Shown here one piece after another: positions 22,337 to 33,900 of a stretch of DNA of 64,000 nucleotides; position 1 is the stretch's first letter; each line of letters opens with the position of its first letter. Made by a program: the position numbers and the translations under genes. The notes beneath the pieces are model-generated. The model was given only the letters and a program-made list of their open reading frames with translations, made no database searches and had not been told where the DNA came from. The stretch covers positions 66,635,354-66,699,353 of the forward strand of contig CM067322.1 of assembly GCA_034231615.1 (NCBI GenBank). Direction: 5' to 3'. The DNA is from Meghimatium bilineatum. Its lineage: Eukaryota; Mollusca; Gastropoda; Stylommatophora; Philomycidae.

Positions 22337-23545
22337 GGTTCTTCGTCTTCTGTATTCGCTCTTATAACTACAACGAATAAATTGTGTGATTTCCGCCGGG
22401 GAACGTGAAGTACGCAGTACTGTTAGTGTTCCACAGTTGACCTGTGTTATTTGCACCTGGATTGGCTCACTATGAGGCCCGGACATCCGAGGCCCAGCAC
22501 ATCCGTTTTCGTCATGCCTTTAATTCGGGTAGTGCGCTTCCCTAGCCTGTGACAGCATGTCTATATGTCGACGAGCGCGCAGGTTTGTAATGACTCTTCG
22601 TCGAGACGATTCTCGTTCACGTCTATCTCGAACGAGGTGTTCCATAGTCATGGGTGAACTTGCCTGGTGTAATTAGACGTTCTGTGCCTGTGTCCATTGG
22701 GTACTGAACCTTTGCTCATCCGCGAGTCTGGTTCCAGTTAAGGAAGAACTCGACAAAAGAGTTGGACCAGGGCTGTTTCGCTTTTTTAGCCGAGGTGTCG
22801 TGCACCGACATCGTGAGCCCCTGGCCCAAGTCTGAGTCTCACCACACGTTTAGAAGCAAAGCGTATTCTCAAGCTGAACAACCTTGTCCCATTTGTGCCT
22901 GAGTCCAATGGGTACTAAACTTTTTCTCTCTGCCAGCATGTTTCCGGTATAGGAAAGCTTGACAGTAGAGTCGGGCCAGGGCCGACTTCGTTGTCCCGTT
23001 GTATAGGAAAGCTATACTGAAACAAGCGTGATAGTAGAGTTTGGACAGGACTGCTTTCTTTGCCGGGCGCTCATGGGACTCTTCCCGTGAGGAGAACCGG
23101 TAAGTAGAAGCTTGTCTCGAGCTAACAGAGCGTGTGGTTTCGATTTCCTTAGTACGTTTTCACTTTCTATTTGCACTTGGCTCTGCCCTCTGGCGATGTG
23201 CTGCCCTATCATTGTACTAAGTATGTGATCTTTTCGTCTCTCGCCATGTATCTACCTTTTCGTGTCGTTTTCATTGGACTGAATGACTATCGTCATTGCG
23301 TGTCGACACTACATGTGTCGGCATAGTGGTGTCAGGAGATATTGACTCAATGTCTCTTTTGCAGTCAATTCTCTTTCCATCTGCTGCCTCCAGATTCACG
23401 GAAACTATCCCCAAAAGGTTTAACCATAAACAGCACGAGCAGCTGTATTTCTGTTTCCAGGATGAATCACGAGGAGGTACTTTTGAGATCTTGGGTTATA
23501 TACAAGCCATAAGTCCGCCGAGAGCAGTGCAGCACCCTTTTCACC
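22337..23545 (-). mobile_element. Composite element K, copy 1
   Basis: From right to left: about 270 bp matching LINE J (44465-44740); about 750 bp of GC-richer sequence with internal tandem units (CCAATGGGTACT, TTTCCGGTATAGGAAAGC, AGAGTCGGGCCAGGGC); then a 3' end (GGAAATCACACAATTTATTC and GAGCGAATACAGAAG) matching the 3' end of LINE J at 43080-43130. No intact ORF. Copy 2 is at 52490-53735 on the other strand. Confidence 0.7.
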
Positions 23546-25203
23546 GATCCTTAATGGTAAAGCAGTATATCGCAAAGCACAATGTGATTATCTTGGAACA
23601 GCTTCCATATTCTGCCGACATTGCGTCGACTGTTTTTTCTTGTTCCCTTGACTGAAATCTACACTGAAATGACAGCGATTCAATTGTGCGGATGACATCA
23701 CCAATGCTACGAGAGAGATGTCAAAGAATGGATTCCACAAATGTTTCCAGCAGCTGTATCCACGTTGGAAAAAGTGTGTAGTTGCCGAAATGAACTTATT
23801 TCTACTCATTCCTATATTTACTTATTTTTATATTATTCACTAATTCCTAGAACCTTTGAAGCTAACTCTCGGTCTCCTTCACACACAAACAACACAACAC
23901 AGCACATCACTGGCACATACTTTTACACACACACATATATACATAATATATAAAACAAGATTGAAGTTACGGATCACTTTCCTTCTAAAAAAATAGAATC
24001 GCGTTTCGAAAAGTGTTGGGAATCACTGGTTTAGAATACGGGTGTGCACAAAACTATAATTGAACTACATAATACAATAAGACCCATAGCCCGTTGCAGT
24101 GGTGCTACACTGGAGACATTAACACATAAAGTCCTCCAAACACATCTATCCTCAGCCATTCAGAGAGTTGAAAAATCATGCCCAGGTTATTCCCTGAAGT
24201 TATCATCCCAGTGTTTTCTTTACCCGCCTCTTCTCCTTTCACCTATGTTCTTTGCAGATAATTTCAGAAAGTGAGTCGTGTCTCGTTACACGTTGAACTA
24301 CATAAACTCCATTATTTTATAATGGTAAAAAGCTCTGAAATAATCTAATTGGACTACCGTCTGAAAAAGAATATATATATATATCTGTGTCCACTTAAAT
24401 ATATAGATGGGACCATTGTCCTGTTAAGAAAACTCCAGTGGAATTTTAAGAACAAAAGCTATAAAAAATGTATCTAGATACCACTAATCAAAACCACAAC
24501 GATAAAATTTACATCAAAACTGAGCCACAGAAGCCACCGATGAAAATATCAACCTATTTATAAATAAATAAGGGATCAAATCAATGGTTTGAGTTCTGAC
24601 ATTAAAATAGAAAAATGTAGCAAAACTAAGACGAACTTAGATACTGCAGATGAACATCTGAATATATTTACAAATAATGAACGGGGTCAATGCAGTCTCT
24701 AGGTTCTGACACAGAAATAACCAGTCATGCGAATTAGTCTGCGAGGTGGTTTACTGACCTTGAATTTATAGAGCACATATGTGTTACCTACCTAAAGCGG
24801 AAGATCAAATTTATTTATAACTGCTTTTATAGACGACAACACTAGAGTACATACGGGAAAACCAAACTGGGCAACTATGTACAGGTACAAGAAATCGATG
24901 TTTTGACCACAATGGCTTCATCAAGTTGCAGCTGGTACGAGTAATCGTACTTTTATGTTCTTAATCTTACTACGTTGTTTTTGTTTGTGCTGCGCGAATG
25001 TTCTGTTTTACGACAGTTCAACTCCTACAACTATCCATTATAATTTAATCCCATCAGCGCAAAGGTGTCACACACGCTGACGTTTTAAGCACATGGTAGA
25101 TGGTTAAATGTATTATTCAATGCAAGGCGTGGCCCCCTTGATTTCATTGGTATCCATGTTTATGCAGCATATCCTGTATGTTGTATGCCTATCCTTTCTT
25201 GGT
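23546..25203. other. Unassigned sequence with AT microsatellite and one hAT terminus
   Basis: (AT)n at 24371-24384. GTTGGGAATCACTG at 24018-24031 resembles a right hAT terminus without a located partner. The plus-strand frame at 24044-24274 has no recognisable motif; its CCCATAGCCCGTTGCAGTGG stretch resembles 59522-59560, so it is a dispersed repeat. Confidence 0.4.
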
Positions 25204-25215
25204 CTTCATTTACTC

Positions 25216-25371
25216 TTCTTCTTCTTCTTCAGCATTCATTCTCAAACTCTCGCTGGATCTCTTATGTAGCAGGACTATAGTCCTACTAGATTTCCAGCAT
25301 GATGTAGCCCAGAGAATATAAATACGTTATTTTATTTGCACAGATGCTACGACACATTCTACTTCGGTGGA
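25216..25371 (-). mobile_element. Short element, family B, full length
   Basis: 156 bp flanked by a 12-bp target duplication, CTTCATTTACTC, at 25204-25215 and 25372-25383. The tail is on the left (TTCTTCTTCTTCAGCATTC) and the head on the right (CTACTTCGGTGGA). Confidence 0.9.
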
Positions 25372-25804
25372 CTTCATTTACTCAATGTCTTATATGTGTT
25401 ATGTTTTCTGTTCCAGACACATGATGGTTAATCACTTAATTTGCTGTTTCAATATTCGCTCCAATATGTTATGTTGTTTGAACATCACTACAATATGTTA
25501 AGTTTCAACAGCGTTCCATGATGTTATGTTGTTTCAACTTTCGTTACTGCATGTTTTCCTATGAAGGAGTGCATGGAGGTTTTCAACCGCCTGTGGAAAT
25601 AAAGGCCGCTTTGCCATAGCAGAAAACGCGACATGTACAGGAACAATTTTGATTTCAATGTAATTTTGTTTTCAACATCGGTACAAGTATTATGTCTCAA
25701 CATCTTTCCAAAATTGTATTTCGAAAATATTTCTGATGCTTTCATTTCATATTATGTTCTATCACATTAATTCAACAGCTTCTCTCAAGACTTAATTTCA
25801 CACA

Positions 25805-25956
25805 CCGCCGAAGTATGATGTGTCGGGCCATTGACGCAAATAAAATGACCACACAACGCATATTTGTTCTCTTGACTACATCTTGCTGGAAATCTAGTTG
25901 GACCTTTGTCCTGCTACAAGATAGATCCAGCGGGAGTTTGAGATTGAACCGTAATA
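25805..25956 (+). mobile_element. Short element, family B
   Basis: Head CCGCCGAAGTATGATGTGTC, core CACACAACGCATATTTG, the paired GTTGGACCTTTGTCCTGC segment, and end GGGAGTTTGAGATTGAACCG. Confidence 0.8.
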
Positions 25957-25959
25957 AGC

Positions 25960-26115
25960 ACACAAACATCTCGACTCATCTCGAGCTGTTATAGTGGCAA
26001 TTTCAAAGACCATGTCTGGCACTGGCGACATAGTGTTAGTTGGAAGATTTTCTTTATCATTTGACATGTAACTTCCATATTGATCTTGAGATATGTTCAG
26101 AGTAACGGTGATAAA
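25960..26115 (-). mobile_element. LINE family F fragment
   Basis: Matches 38640-38760 and 47465-47590 (GGCACTGGCGACATAGTGTTAG-like block). Internal to a reverse-transcriptase coding region in the longer copies. Confidence 0.5.
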
Positions 26116-26386
26116 ATTCATAGATCAGAATGATAAAAGTACATCTAGAAAATCCAGCTGTCACAACAACTACGCCTGGATTATGTGTGTAATTACATGG
26201 GGTTTTGTCCTGTTGTGAATGTGCCCGTCTTCGCCGGCAAAGGATTGTCGGCATCTGGTGTACTAACGGATTCAGTCGCCAACTGCGGTTCACGAAACAC
26301 ATATACAAATTATGATACTGACTTGCACTTCTTACCTGATACACAGCAAGCACATAAACAGTGGGCGTAACGCGGAAACACAAAAC

Positions 26387-26388
<2 letters not shown>

Positions 26389-26420
<32 letters not shown>
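26389..26420. repeat. (CT)n microsatellite
   Basis: About 16 CT dinucleotides in a row. Confidence 0.95.
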
Positions 26421-26422
<2 letters not shown>

Positions 26423-26679
26423 AATAGATTAGAGCTAAAAAAAATTATGGTAGACGCTCTGAGACTAGTGAAATGTAATTCGAAATAGCAAAGTAAAAGC
26501 TAGGCAAGAGTATAAGCTTTCAGTAAACTTAAATATACAAGAAGATGGAGAAAAAAACAAAACAAGAGTCAACATGTAATCATAGTCTTGCACGATCGGC
26601 GATAGCACCCTGCCCATTTAAATAGTACTATAGTCCGTTTGCAGATATGATTCCTTGTCAAAAACAAAACTGCTGGGAA

Positions 26680-26865
26680 CCGTCGAAGGAGGGAGAAGCA
26701 GAGGAGGGAAAATAAGACAAGGATAAATAATATCAAGGGATGGACAGGACACGTTTTTTTCCTCATCCGCATCGTTGAAAATAGAAATCGCTGGAGGGCT
26801 GTGTGTGCTGAAGCATTGAATGCGGTACCCCTACGACCCTGACCGTGTTACGGGTTTAGATATAG
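26680..26865 (+). mobile_element. Non-LTR retrotransposon C-terminal relic
   Basis: Across frames: LLGTVEGGRSRGGK, then ENRNRWRAVCAEALNAVP, the usual end of LINE proteins. The tail is GATATAGATA. Confidence 0.55.
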
Positions 26866-27846
26866 ATAGTCCGTTTACTAATTCATAGCTTGGTTGGAAG
26901 CGATTTTCTCCGAAACTAGCTGTTAGATCACAGAAATTTGGGGTATGCTACTTTCGAATATCAACCACTTTAAAATATTACTATTATTTAGTGCATAGAT
27001 GATATTGATTTTTTTATTTATTTATTTTTAATGGATTTTCCACATTGGAGAATTTTTTTGATGTCTTTCCACACACAAAAACTGTCAATACTACATTTCT
27101 CCAGTTAGGTATTTGCAGCAGTGACGTTTCTAGTGGCTTGTGTGATGATAAAGCCCGCATGCCCTTACTGTCGCCACGTCATGTTCAAGGTAGGTAATTT
27201 TTTTTTTTACCAAGATCGATTTCTAGATGTGAGACCAAACCTCTACGCCATGCGCCACACTTGTTTTAAGATGTTTCAGATCATTGTAAATAAGTGTCGT
27301 CAAATTTTTGATTTGACAATGCGGAGGTTATTTTCCAGTTACAATTTATTCATATTTACTCATGTTGACATATTCGAATATTTTCGGGCTTTTCATTGGT
27401 CACTGCGTTGATAATGAAAAGCGCAGAAATATTCATGCGATCGAAGTGACATGGTCGGTTGGCATTGCAATTTCAAGTTAACTGAACTAAAGGACAATTT
27501 CTCACATTTTAAGATGTGTTTGTGGTCCGGTCTCCATTGGGTCGACTTGGGGCACAGGAAAATCGAGAAGTATAATTTCGTTGGCGCATGTCACTATTAA
27601 AAAAACTATTTCTAGAATAAGGCGGTTGTTTATTGTAGAAAATATTATATTATGAACATCAGAATGAGGTATATAGATCTAAAACCAAGAGATAAGATTT
27701 TTTAAACTATACACTTTCTAAGAGCAAACAAAAAAATTATATTGCGTCATTGAGATTCGGAAGTTGCATGCCCAAAATCTCTGCGATCTTTGAAGTTTCG
27801 GAGAAAGTCGCTTCAAAACATGTTCATGAATTAGCAAACGGGCTAT
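26866..27846. mobile_element. About 980-bp element with long terminal inverted repeats
   Basis: The left end, ATAGTCCGTTTACTAATTCA (26866), is the inverse of the right end, TGAATTAGCAAACGGGCTAT (27827-27846). The arms continue about 100 bp, with GCGATTTTCTCCGAAAC pairing with GTTTCGGAGAAAGTCGC. The interior has one open frame (27121-27411, with PACPYCRHVMFK) but no recognised transposase. Another ATAGTCCGTTTGC at about 26633 may be a solo end. Confidence 0.65.
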
Positions 27847-28023
27847 GGTATGTATACATTACATATTCGACCAAATGAGTATCTTTGGAAAAGTGCTAAC
27901 ATTGGACAGACGTTTTAACACTTTACCCTTACATCTTAAGCAAATAAGGATCTAATACATTCGCACAGTTTCTTCTTAAACTTCAGTGGCATAAGTTATA
28001 ACCATATGCAATAAAAAAAACCT

Positions 28024-28181
28024 ACTAGCTAATTGGAAATCAATCCTTCTAAGTGACTCAATTAATTATTTCCGTGATTTTCATTCGTCACTATGATTAT
28101 GATTTGTGTGACAGCCAATAAAAATTAAGGGACTAGGCATTTGAGTCATTTTGAAAGTCTTCATTTCTCATTAACCAATAG
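28024..28181. repeat. Foldback MITE M2, near-complete copy
   Basis: Arms ACTAGCTAATTGGAAATCAA and CATTTCTCATTAACCAATAG are complementary, with inner ATTTTCATTCGTCACT and ACAGCCAATAAAAATT. Confidence 0.65.
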
Positions 28182-28212
28182 GCCTTACATTGCTGATAGC
28201 ATAAATTTAGAA

Positions 28213-28886
28213 CATAGGTTCCCAACCTTTTTACGAATCGCGAGTGACCTCATTTTATAAAAGCAAAAGTTACCCCAATCTTGATACATTAAAAAAATTA
28301 TTTTAATACAGTGAAAGAATTCAGAAAGAAATTGGGTTTTTTCGACCACGTGAAAAGACACGATGGCACGAAAAAGAGTGTTGCTGGAAGGGATTATAAA
28401 AGGCAGAAGAGGTAAAGCTCGACCTAGACGTCGCTGGACAAGAAATATTCAGGAATCCATGCACATGTCGCTAGAGGAGGCGAGACAACTTGTCAGAGAC
28501 CGCGCGAATATCAGGATATTCATAAGGAAGACTACATTCTGCAAAGAATGTCACATGACAAGAACACAATATAAATGCATATCTTCATTATAATTTAATA
28601 TGAATTGTAATTATTATATGTTTAATACGATAATTGAAATTGCGACTCAGTACTAGGCTTCAAAATGTGCGGAAGTTTTCGTTAATGCATACTTGCCATT
28701 ATAACATGTTTCCTATTTTGGTTTTCAAATGAAGAAGAGTTGAAAATCCACCCACAGATACATGTAGAAAGAAGCAAAGGGGAATAAGACTCAAATAATT
28801 TACTGTTTATCCAGCTACTCTCCCTCCCCGAAAATCCTTCGTTATCCCTCCAAGCGTTGTCGCGACTCATGTGTTAGGAACCAGTG
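28213..28886. mobile_element. hAT-type element relic carrying a LINE insertion
   Basis: Ends CATAGGTTCCCAACC (left) and GTTAGGAACCAGTG (right), with flanks ATTTAGAA (28205-28212) and GCTTAGAA (28887-28894) as a 6-of-8 duplication. A LINE C 3' end lies inside. Confidence 0.45.
28317..28640 (+). mobile_element. LINE family C, 3' end
   Basis: Reads FFDHVKRHD, then LLEGIIKGRRGKARPRRRWT, RNIQESMHMSLEEARQL and KTTFCKECH. Matches the end of the copy at 51895-52340. 5' truncated. Confidence 0.75.
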
Positions 28887-28889
28887 GCT

Positions 28890-29475
28890 TAGAAAATTCG
28901 ATAATGGGTGGGACTGAGAACACATAGTATTACGATCACACAACAGACTAGATAACACGAACAAAATATAGCCAACAGTTCACAAACCTTGTCTGTTTTG
29001 TGAACTATTTATCATATGCATATGTATTTGTTTAAGTCTCTTTTTATCCCAGGAGTACGAGCAATAAAGCTTTTTTTCTATGTACAATAAGTGTAACAGT
29101 ATGAGGTTTTGATGGTACATTAGTTCTATATGTACAAATAACAGTAATCAAAGATTTTTCCATGCTTATACATCTCACATGCTCCCATTTGTCTTCACCT
29201 ACTCCCATATACATCATACAAGAAGGTGTGACACGTCCTTAAATAAACATACGTTTGAACATTAATAATTTGTCTGGCTGTCTATCTGGTCGCTTGTTGC
29301 TACGACAGGGTCTGAAAAACAATCTTTATTGACTAGTCAGTCTATCTTTGCATTTGCGCGTCGCCTCATCTGTAATGGTTATTCTAGCACTGATGCAGGT
29401 GGATCAACAATATTTACACATGAACCTTATGGGATGGCCGCGCAAGGTATCGTGTCATTTTACGCCGTCAATTTC
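28890..29475. other. Unassigned sequence
   Basis: No supported feature; contains a short stretch (29395-29420) shared with 10265 and 48990. Confidence 0.35.
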
Positions 29476-29489
29476 TCGATGTCTGTTAA

Positions 29490-30327
29490 TTAGACTTACG
29501 TAAAACACAGGTTTATATATCGTCTCAATGGGACACCATAGACTATATCTAACACTAGTGGGTAATGATGGGCAATGATGAGCACACAAGAAATCATAAA
29601 AATTACAATACACAAATCATATTCAACGTTTTAACCAAAAGGTCTTTATCAAGACACAAACAAAACATTAAAAGACAACGAATAGAAAAATTATCACAAC
29701 GTCCAACGGAAATATGGAAATGATATGCCGGAAGGTCAGAAAGTACATAAAAACGTAAATATATGTGGAAACGAAACGAACAAAAAGATGAGTAAATGAC
29801 GGAACAAAAAGAATAAAGACAAAGACCACACCAAACCAGTACTAGACATAAGAGTGGTCGGAATCGAGTCCAAGAGGCTTGAGTGTACCCATTTCGAAAA
29901 TGAGACGATTTTCTAGAGCATACCTAGATCTATCATCGGTGGTGCAAGATCTGATGGCGGTGACCTGAATATCCAAAGCACCATGATGACCATCGCCGTT
30001 GAAGTGTGTGGCCACAGGAGTGGGTGTTCTGTGCTTGATGGCATGAAGATGGTTACAAAAGCGATCGCTCAATCGTAGGCCGGTTTCCCCGATGTACTGT
30101 TTGCCACAGCGTTTACATATGATCACGTAAATGACATTACGGGATTCACATGTAAAGGCCTCATCGATGGAGAAAGTGGCCTTGGGAAATGAAATGGAGC
30201 GCATCTGAACCACATAAGGACATGTAAAGCAACGGACACGTGAGCAACGAATAGGATTTCAATGGTGTCCCATTGAGACGATATATAAACCTGTGTTTGT
30301 TGTTACGTTTCACGCAGTTACCTTGTA
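29490..30327 (-). mobile_element. Penelope-like element, truncated, with inverted terminal arms
   Basis: An 838-bp insertion with a perfect 14-bp target duplication, TCGATGTCTGTTAA (29476-29489 and 30328-30341). Perfect 37-bp inverted arms lie at 29503-29539 and 30262-30298 (inner ends CTCAATGGGACACCAT and complement). On the minus strand, 30260-29842 encodes a GIY-YIG endonuclease with ESRNVIYVIICKRCGKQYIG and ETGLRLSDRF, the C-terminal domain of Penelope proteins. It ends in a stop. Downstream is a terminal-repeat-like motif (GTCTTGATAAAGACCTTTTG). The reverse transcriptase is absent. Confidence 0.92.
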
Positions 30328-30599
30328 TCGATGTCTGTTAAGGGTTATCAATATTTACTGTGAACCCCCAGCTTGTGAAGGGCTCTCTCCTCTTGCTGGA
30401 ATGTGCCTATCCAACTCTGGCACATAAGAAGTATTGTTGGGAGAGACTGTTTTCAATAACAAATTTTCAGTGAAATACGGTGCTTTGAGAAGACGCCTTT
30501 TACTCCATGTGTGCATGTAGAAGGAATGTACCATTATTTGGTATGTAGATATCCAATCACATGAATGGCTGCAATATGTAATTTTTCATATGTCATGTG

Positions 30600-30870
30600 A
30601 TTGGATATATTTTATATACTCAACAGATAGGCGCGGGTGGGATTTTGTCACCTACCAGAATAGCAAGAAAATGGTGGTGAAATCGGTTGCCTATCTCACA
30701 AGATCAAGCATAATAGAAATAGAGGCAGTAACAGGAGCTCTCACTTGGCTGACGACGCAACATCAACATGGGGGGGGGGTGTATCAGACTTCTTGTGCAG
30801 TAATGCTGACTCTTAATCAAGATCAAAGCCTGCAAACATTTAATGGTATCAAAGTTGGCCACTTTTGATC
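30600..30870 (+). mobile_element. RNase H fragment of a LINE
   Basis: Reads IYSTDRRGWDFVTYQNSKKM, then SIIEIEAVTGALTWL, resembling YTDGS...E...D RNase H sequences of family E. Catalytic residues are partly lost. A poly-G run at 30770-30778 interrupts it. Confidence 0.55.
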
Positions 30871-31760
30871 ACACAGTCCTCATGAATGCATGGCGTCAAT
30901 AGGACCAAATGAAGACTAAAACTTCATAGATTGTAGTTCGAGTTCTCTGTTTCTAGCTTTGAAGAAACATGAAATAGTCTCGGAATTTACAATTGAAGAG
31001 TTTTTACAATTCTTATTCCCTTAGTTTCAAATCTAATTAAAGCTAAAAGAAATCTTTCTGATGTCTGTTCTCTTCTGTTTTATGTTTATCGAAAGCTTCA
31101 CGTACCTGTATATCGTTTGCTATATTATTTCGAATTATTCTATTTATCCTTTTATCGTGCATGTTACGTTGATAGAAAAACTTGCATTGTGCGCCAGTTG
31201 TAACTGCACAGAAGGATGCGCAGATAATGCAATTAACATTCCAAAACTCCGCCCTAAAATTAATCCACAGCAACTTTGGCACACGCTTGACCTCTCGGTC
31301 ACCAATGCTATTTTGGTAATTCTTCAGGTATGCCCAAGCAAGACGTGCTGAAAGAATACACTTCGTCTCTAGGTAGGTAATGACTTTCTTTGAAGGACTT
31401 TTGTCAAGAAAGCAATGGGTTGCAAATATGCAAAGTTAGAGTACATTTAATGTGTATCAGGGCTTGAAAATGGAAAGGGGTTGGTAAAATATATATCCTA
31501 GCATTTCATTATTTGTTGATATAAATATTTCAGCGAAGCGTACAATTCAACTGCGTGAAGTATGAGAAGTTCACAGACAGACTAAAATCACGATTATTGT
31601 GCCAGACTCAGTCCATGCTTCGAAGTATCCAAAATGAACCGTATCGACATGAGTAATAGCATTTACATTTAATTTCTGCTTCGCGGGTAACAATTATATT
31701 TATTGACTTACATGTCTACGAAATAACCAGAAACAGACTGACGTGTATCTGCATCTGTTT
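30871..31760. other. Unassigned sequence
   Basis: AT-rich; no feature supported. Confidence 0.35.
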
Positions 31761-31769
31761 GATTTATCT

Positions 31770-31977
31770 CAGTGCTTCTCAACCTTTCATTTACCATGCC
31801 CCAACCTACGTCTTTCTAAAATTATGATCCCCCCCCCGCCTCCACCATGTAACACATATTTCGTTATAGTCAAACATTTATTATATAACATTTAGAGAAT
31901 AACTATCCCCTGAATTTCCCCCCCCCCCCGAACAATTAAATTCTCTGTGGGGCATGAGCCTCCCGTTGGGAACACTG
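31770..31977. mobile_element. hAT-type MITE with perfect 8-bp duplication
   Basis: Termini CAGTGCTTCTCAACC and GTTGGGAACACTG, flanked by ATTTATCT at 31762-31769 and 31978-31985. 208 bp, with poly-C runs inside. Non-coding. Confidence 0.9.
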
Positions 31978-32266
31978 ATTTATCTGAACTCGTTGATGGG
32001 AAATGTTCACACACATATAGGCAGACGGGAGCAGAAACTAAAATACTGCTTGTTGTTGTATCAAACAGGTCACTGATAAAACAAGTCATATTCATGACTC
32101 TACTACAAGTTACACTGTTCTGTTATATTTAGCATTGTTCTCTTTAAAAGAAAAAATTTTAAACACACGCACAGACAATACACATCTATATATAAACCCA
32201 TAACCATTCAGGTTCATAGGGGTACCACATTGGATGCCTCAGCACAGAGTCCTCCAGTGAAGTCCT

Positions 32267-32267
<1 letters not shown>

Positions 32268-32305
<38 letters not shown>

Positions 32306-32388
32306 GAAGAGGAGGAGAGAGAGAGAGGGGGAGAGGGGGGAAGAGGAGGGGAGAGAGGGGGGAAGAGGGGGAGGGAGAGAGAGAGATA
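32268..32388. repeat. (GA)n and purine-rich microsatellite
   Basis: Pure AG run to about 32301, then G-rich purine repeats. It produces spurious Glu/Arg and Ser/Pro frames. Confidence 0.95.
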
Positions 32389-32925
32389 AGAGAACTTTTG
32401 TCTGAAATTTCTTTAATATAAATCTGCACCTTTTAATCCTGAAATGTGTTTTTTGTTATTTTGTTAAAATGAGTGGTAACTGTGATCAGTAATATAACCT
32501 CCCCCCCCCCCCCCCCACGAAGCTGATCCACGACCTCTAATAAAGACTTTACAACAGAATTAATTAGGACTACATTCGTAACGTTTGTTGCTATTGCCAT
32601 CATTTAGATTGGTAAATATAATACAAAGAACTGCGAGGTTAGATTTGACCACAATGGACCGAACTGAGGGAAAAACTTTGGGGCAGCCGCTTTGACATGG
32701 TGATGACTGAGAGCTTCTTCCTGGCGATTGACCTGAAGATCTAGCGAGACCACAAGATTCCTAAACGCAGAAAACGAAGAGGAATACTTGTCTATTTTTG
32801 ATATTCAATTACAACTATACAAATAATTACCAATGGAAAACACGAGAATAACCAAGAAAAGAAACTAAGTCCTAATTAATTCAGCGAACAGGTCTTCTAC
32901 ACAGCCGACTCTCTCGACTGATATA
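32389..32925. other. Poly-C tract and fragment of MITE family M1 extension
   Basis: Poly-C at 32502-32517. 32868-32920 (CTAATTAATTCAGCGAACAG, GTCTTCTACACAGCCGAC) matches the sequence following M1 copies at 1890, 7985 and 35730. No gene seen. Confidence 0.5.
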
Positions 32926-32929
32926 AGTA

Positions 32930-33625
32930 CTATATGAGCTGATCTATAAGTACTATATGTGCTAGTCCCAAGATCTGATCTATAAGTACTATATGTGCTA
33001 GTCCCAAGAGCTGATCTATAAGTACTATATGTGCTAGTCCCAAGAGCTGATCTATAAGTACTATATGTGCTGGTCCCAAGAACTGATCTATATACATGCG
33101 TTATAAGTGATGGTCCCAGGAGCTGATATATATCTATAAGTACTATATGTATAGTCCCAAGAGCTGATCTATATGTACTATATGCGCTGGTTCCATGAGC
33201 TGATCTATATGTACTATATGCGCTGGTTCCAACAGCTGATCTATAAGTACTATATGTGCTAGTCCCAAGAGCTGATCTATAAGTACTATATGTGCTGGTC
33301 CCAAGAGCTGATCTATAAGTACTATATGTGCTAGTCCCAAGAGCTGATCTATAAGTACTATATGCGCTGGTTCCAACAGCTGATATATATATACTATATG
33401 TGCTGGTCCCAAGACCTGATCTATATATATGCATTATAAGTGCTGGTCCCAGGAGCTGATATATATTTTACTATAGCTGCTGGTTCCAAGAGCTGATCTA
33501 TAAGTATGTATATGCACTGGTTCCAACAGCTGATCTATAAGTATGTATATGAACTGGTTCCAACAGCTGATCTATAAGTATGTATATGCGCTGGTTCCAA
33601 TAGCTGATCTATAAGTATGCGCTGG
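32930..33625. repeat. 36-bp minisatellite
   Basis: About 19 units of GCTGATCTATAAGTACTATA plus TGTGCTAGTCCCAAGA, with variant units (TATGCGCTGGTTCCAACA, and GTATGTATATG at the right end). The 36-bp period keeps a frame open as a repetitive peptide (GTSTYSTYRSAL), which I regard as non-coding. Confidence 0.95.
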
Positions 33626-33789
33626 CCTCTAAAGTTCCGAAAACACTACTTTGGAGTTCCCAAGAACCAGAAAAAAAGAGAGCTAAAATCTCAATCTGGC
33701 ACTCCGATTCAAAAAGATTGTCCATCTATGTTCTAATGAGTCTCTCTCGTCAATTATGGTCATGTGGATGCATGAGGCACACATTATTT

Positions 33790-33900
33790 CTAAAGTGACG
33801 TTATTTTACTTTTCCTGTGATTTTCATGTCACTTTGTGTACACTGCGTGCGTCATCCAATGAAAAGTCAAATTGTCACTTTAGAAAGTTGATTTCCAATG
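33790..33900. repeat. Foldback MITE M2, inner portion
   Basis: CTAAAGTGACGTTATTTTAC and TCAAATTGTCACTTTAGAAA pair, with GTGATTTTCATGTCACT and CATCCAATGAAAAG as inner arms. Confidence 0.5.

Noticed and set aside
27121..27411. Host exon with CPYC motif and AG/GTAGGT splice-like ends
   Set aside because: It lies inside an inverted-repeat element and the peptide is unrecognised; splice-like signals are probably chance.
32214..32429. Glu/Arg-rich and Ser/Pro-rich frames
   Set aside because: Translation of a (GA)n microsatellite.
32865..33434. 189-residue open frame of repeated GTSTYSTYRSAL
   Set aside because: It is the 36-bp minisatellite read in frame; a period divisible by three keeps frames open on both strands.
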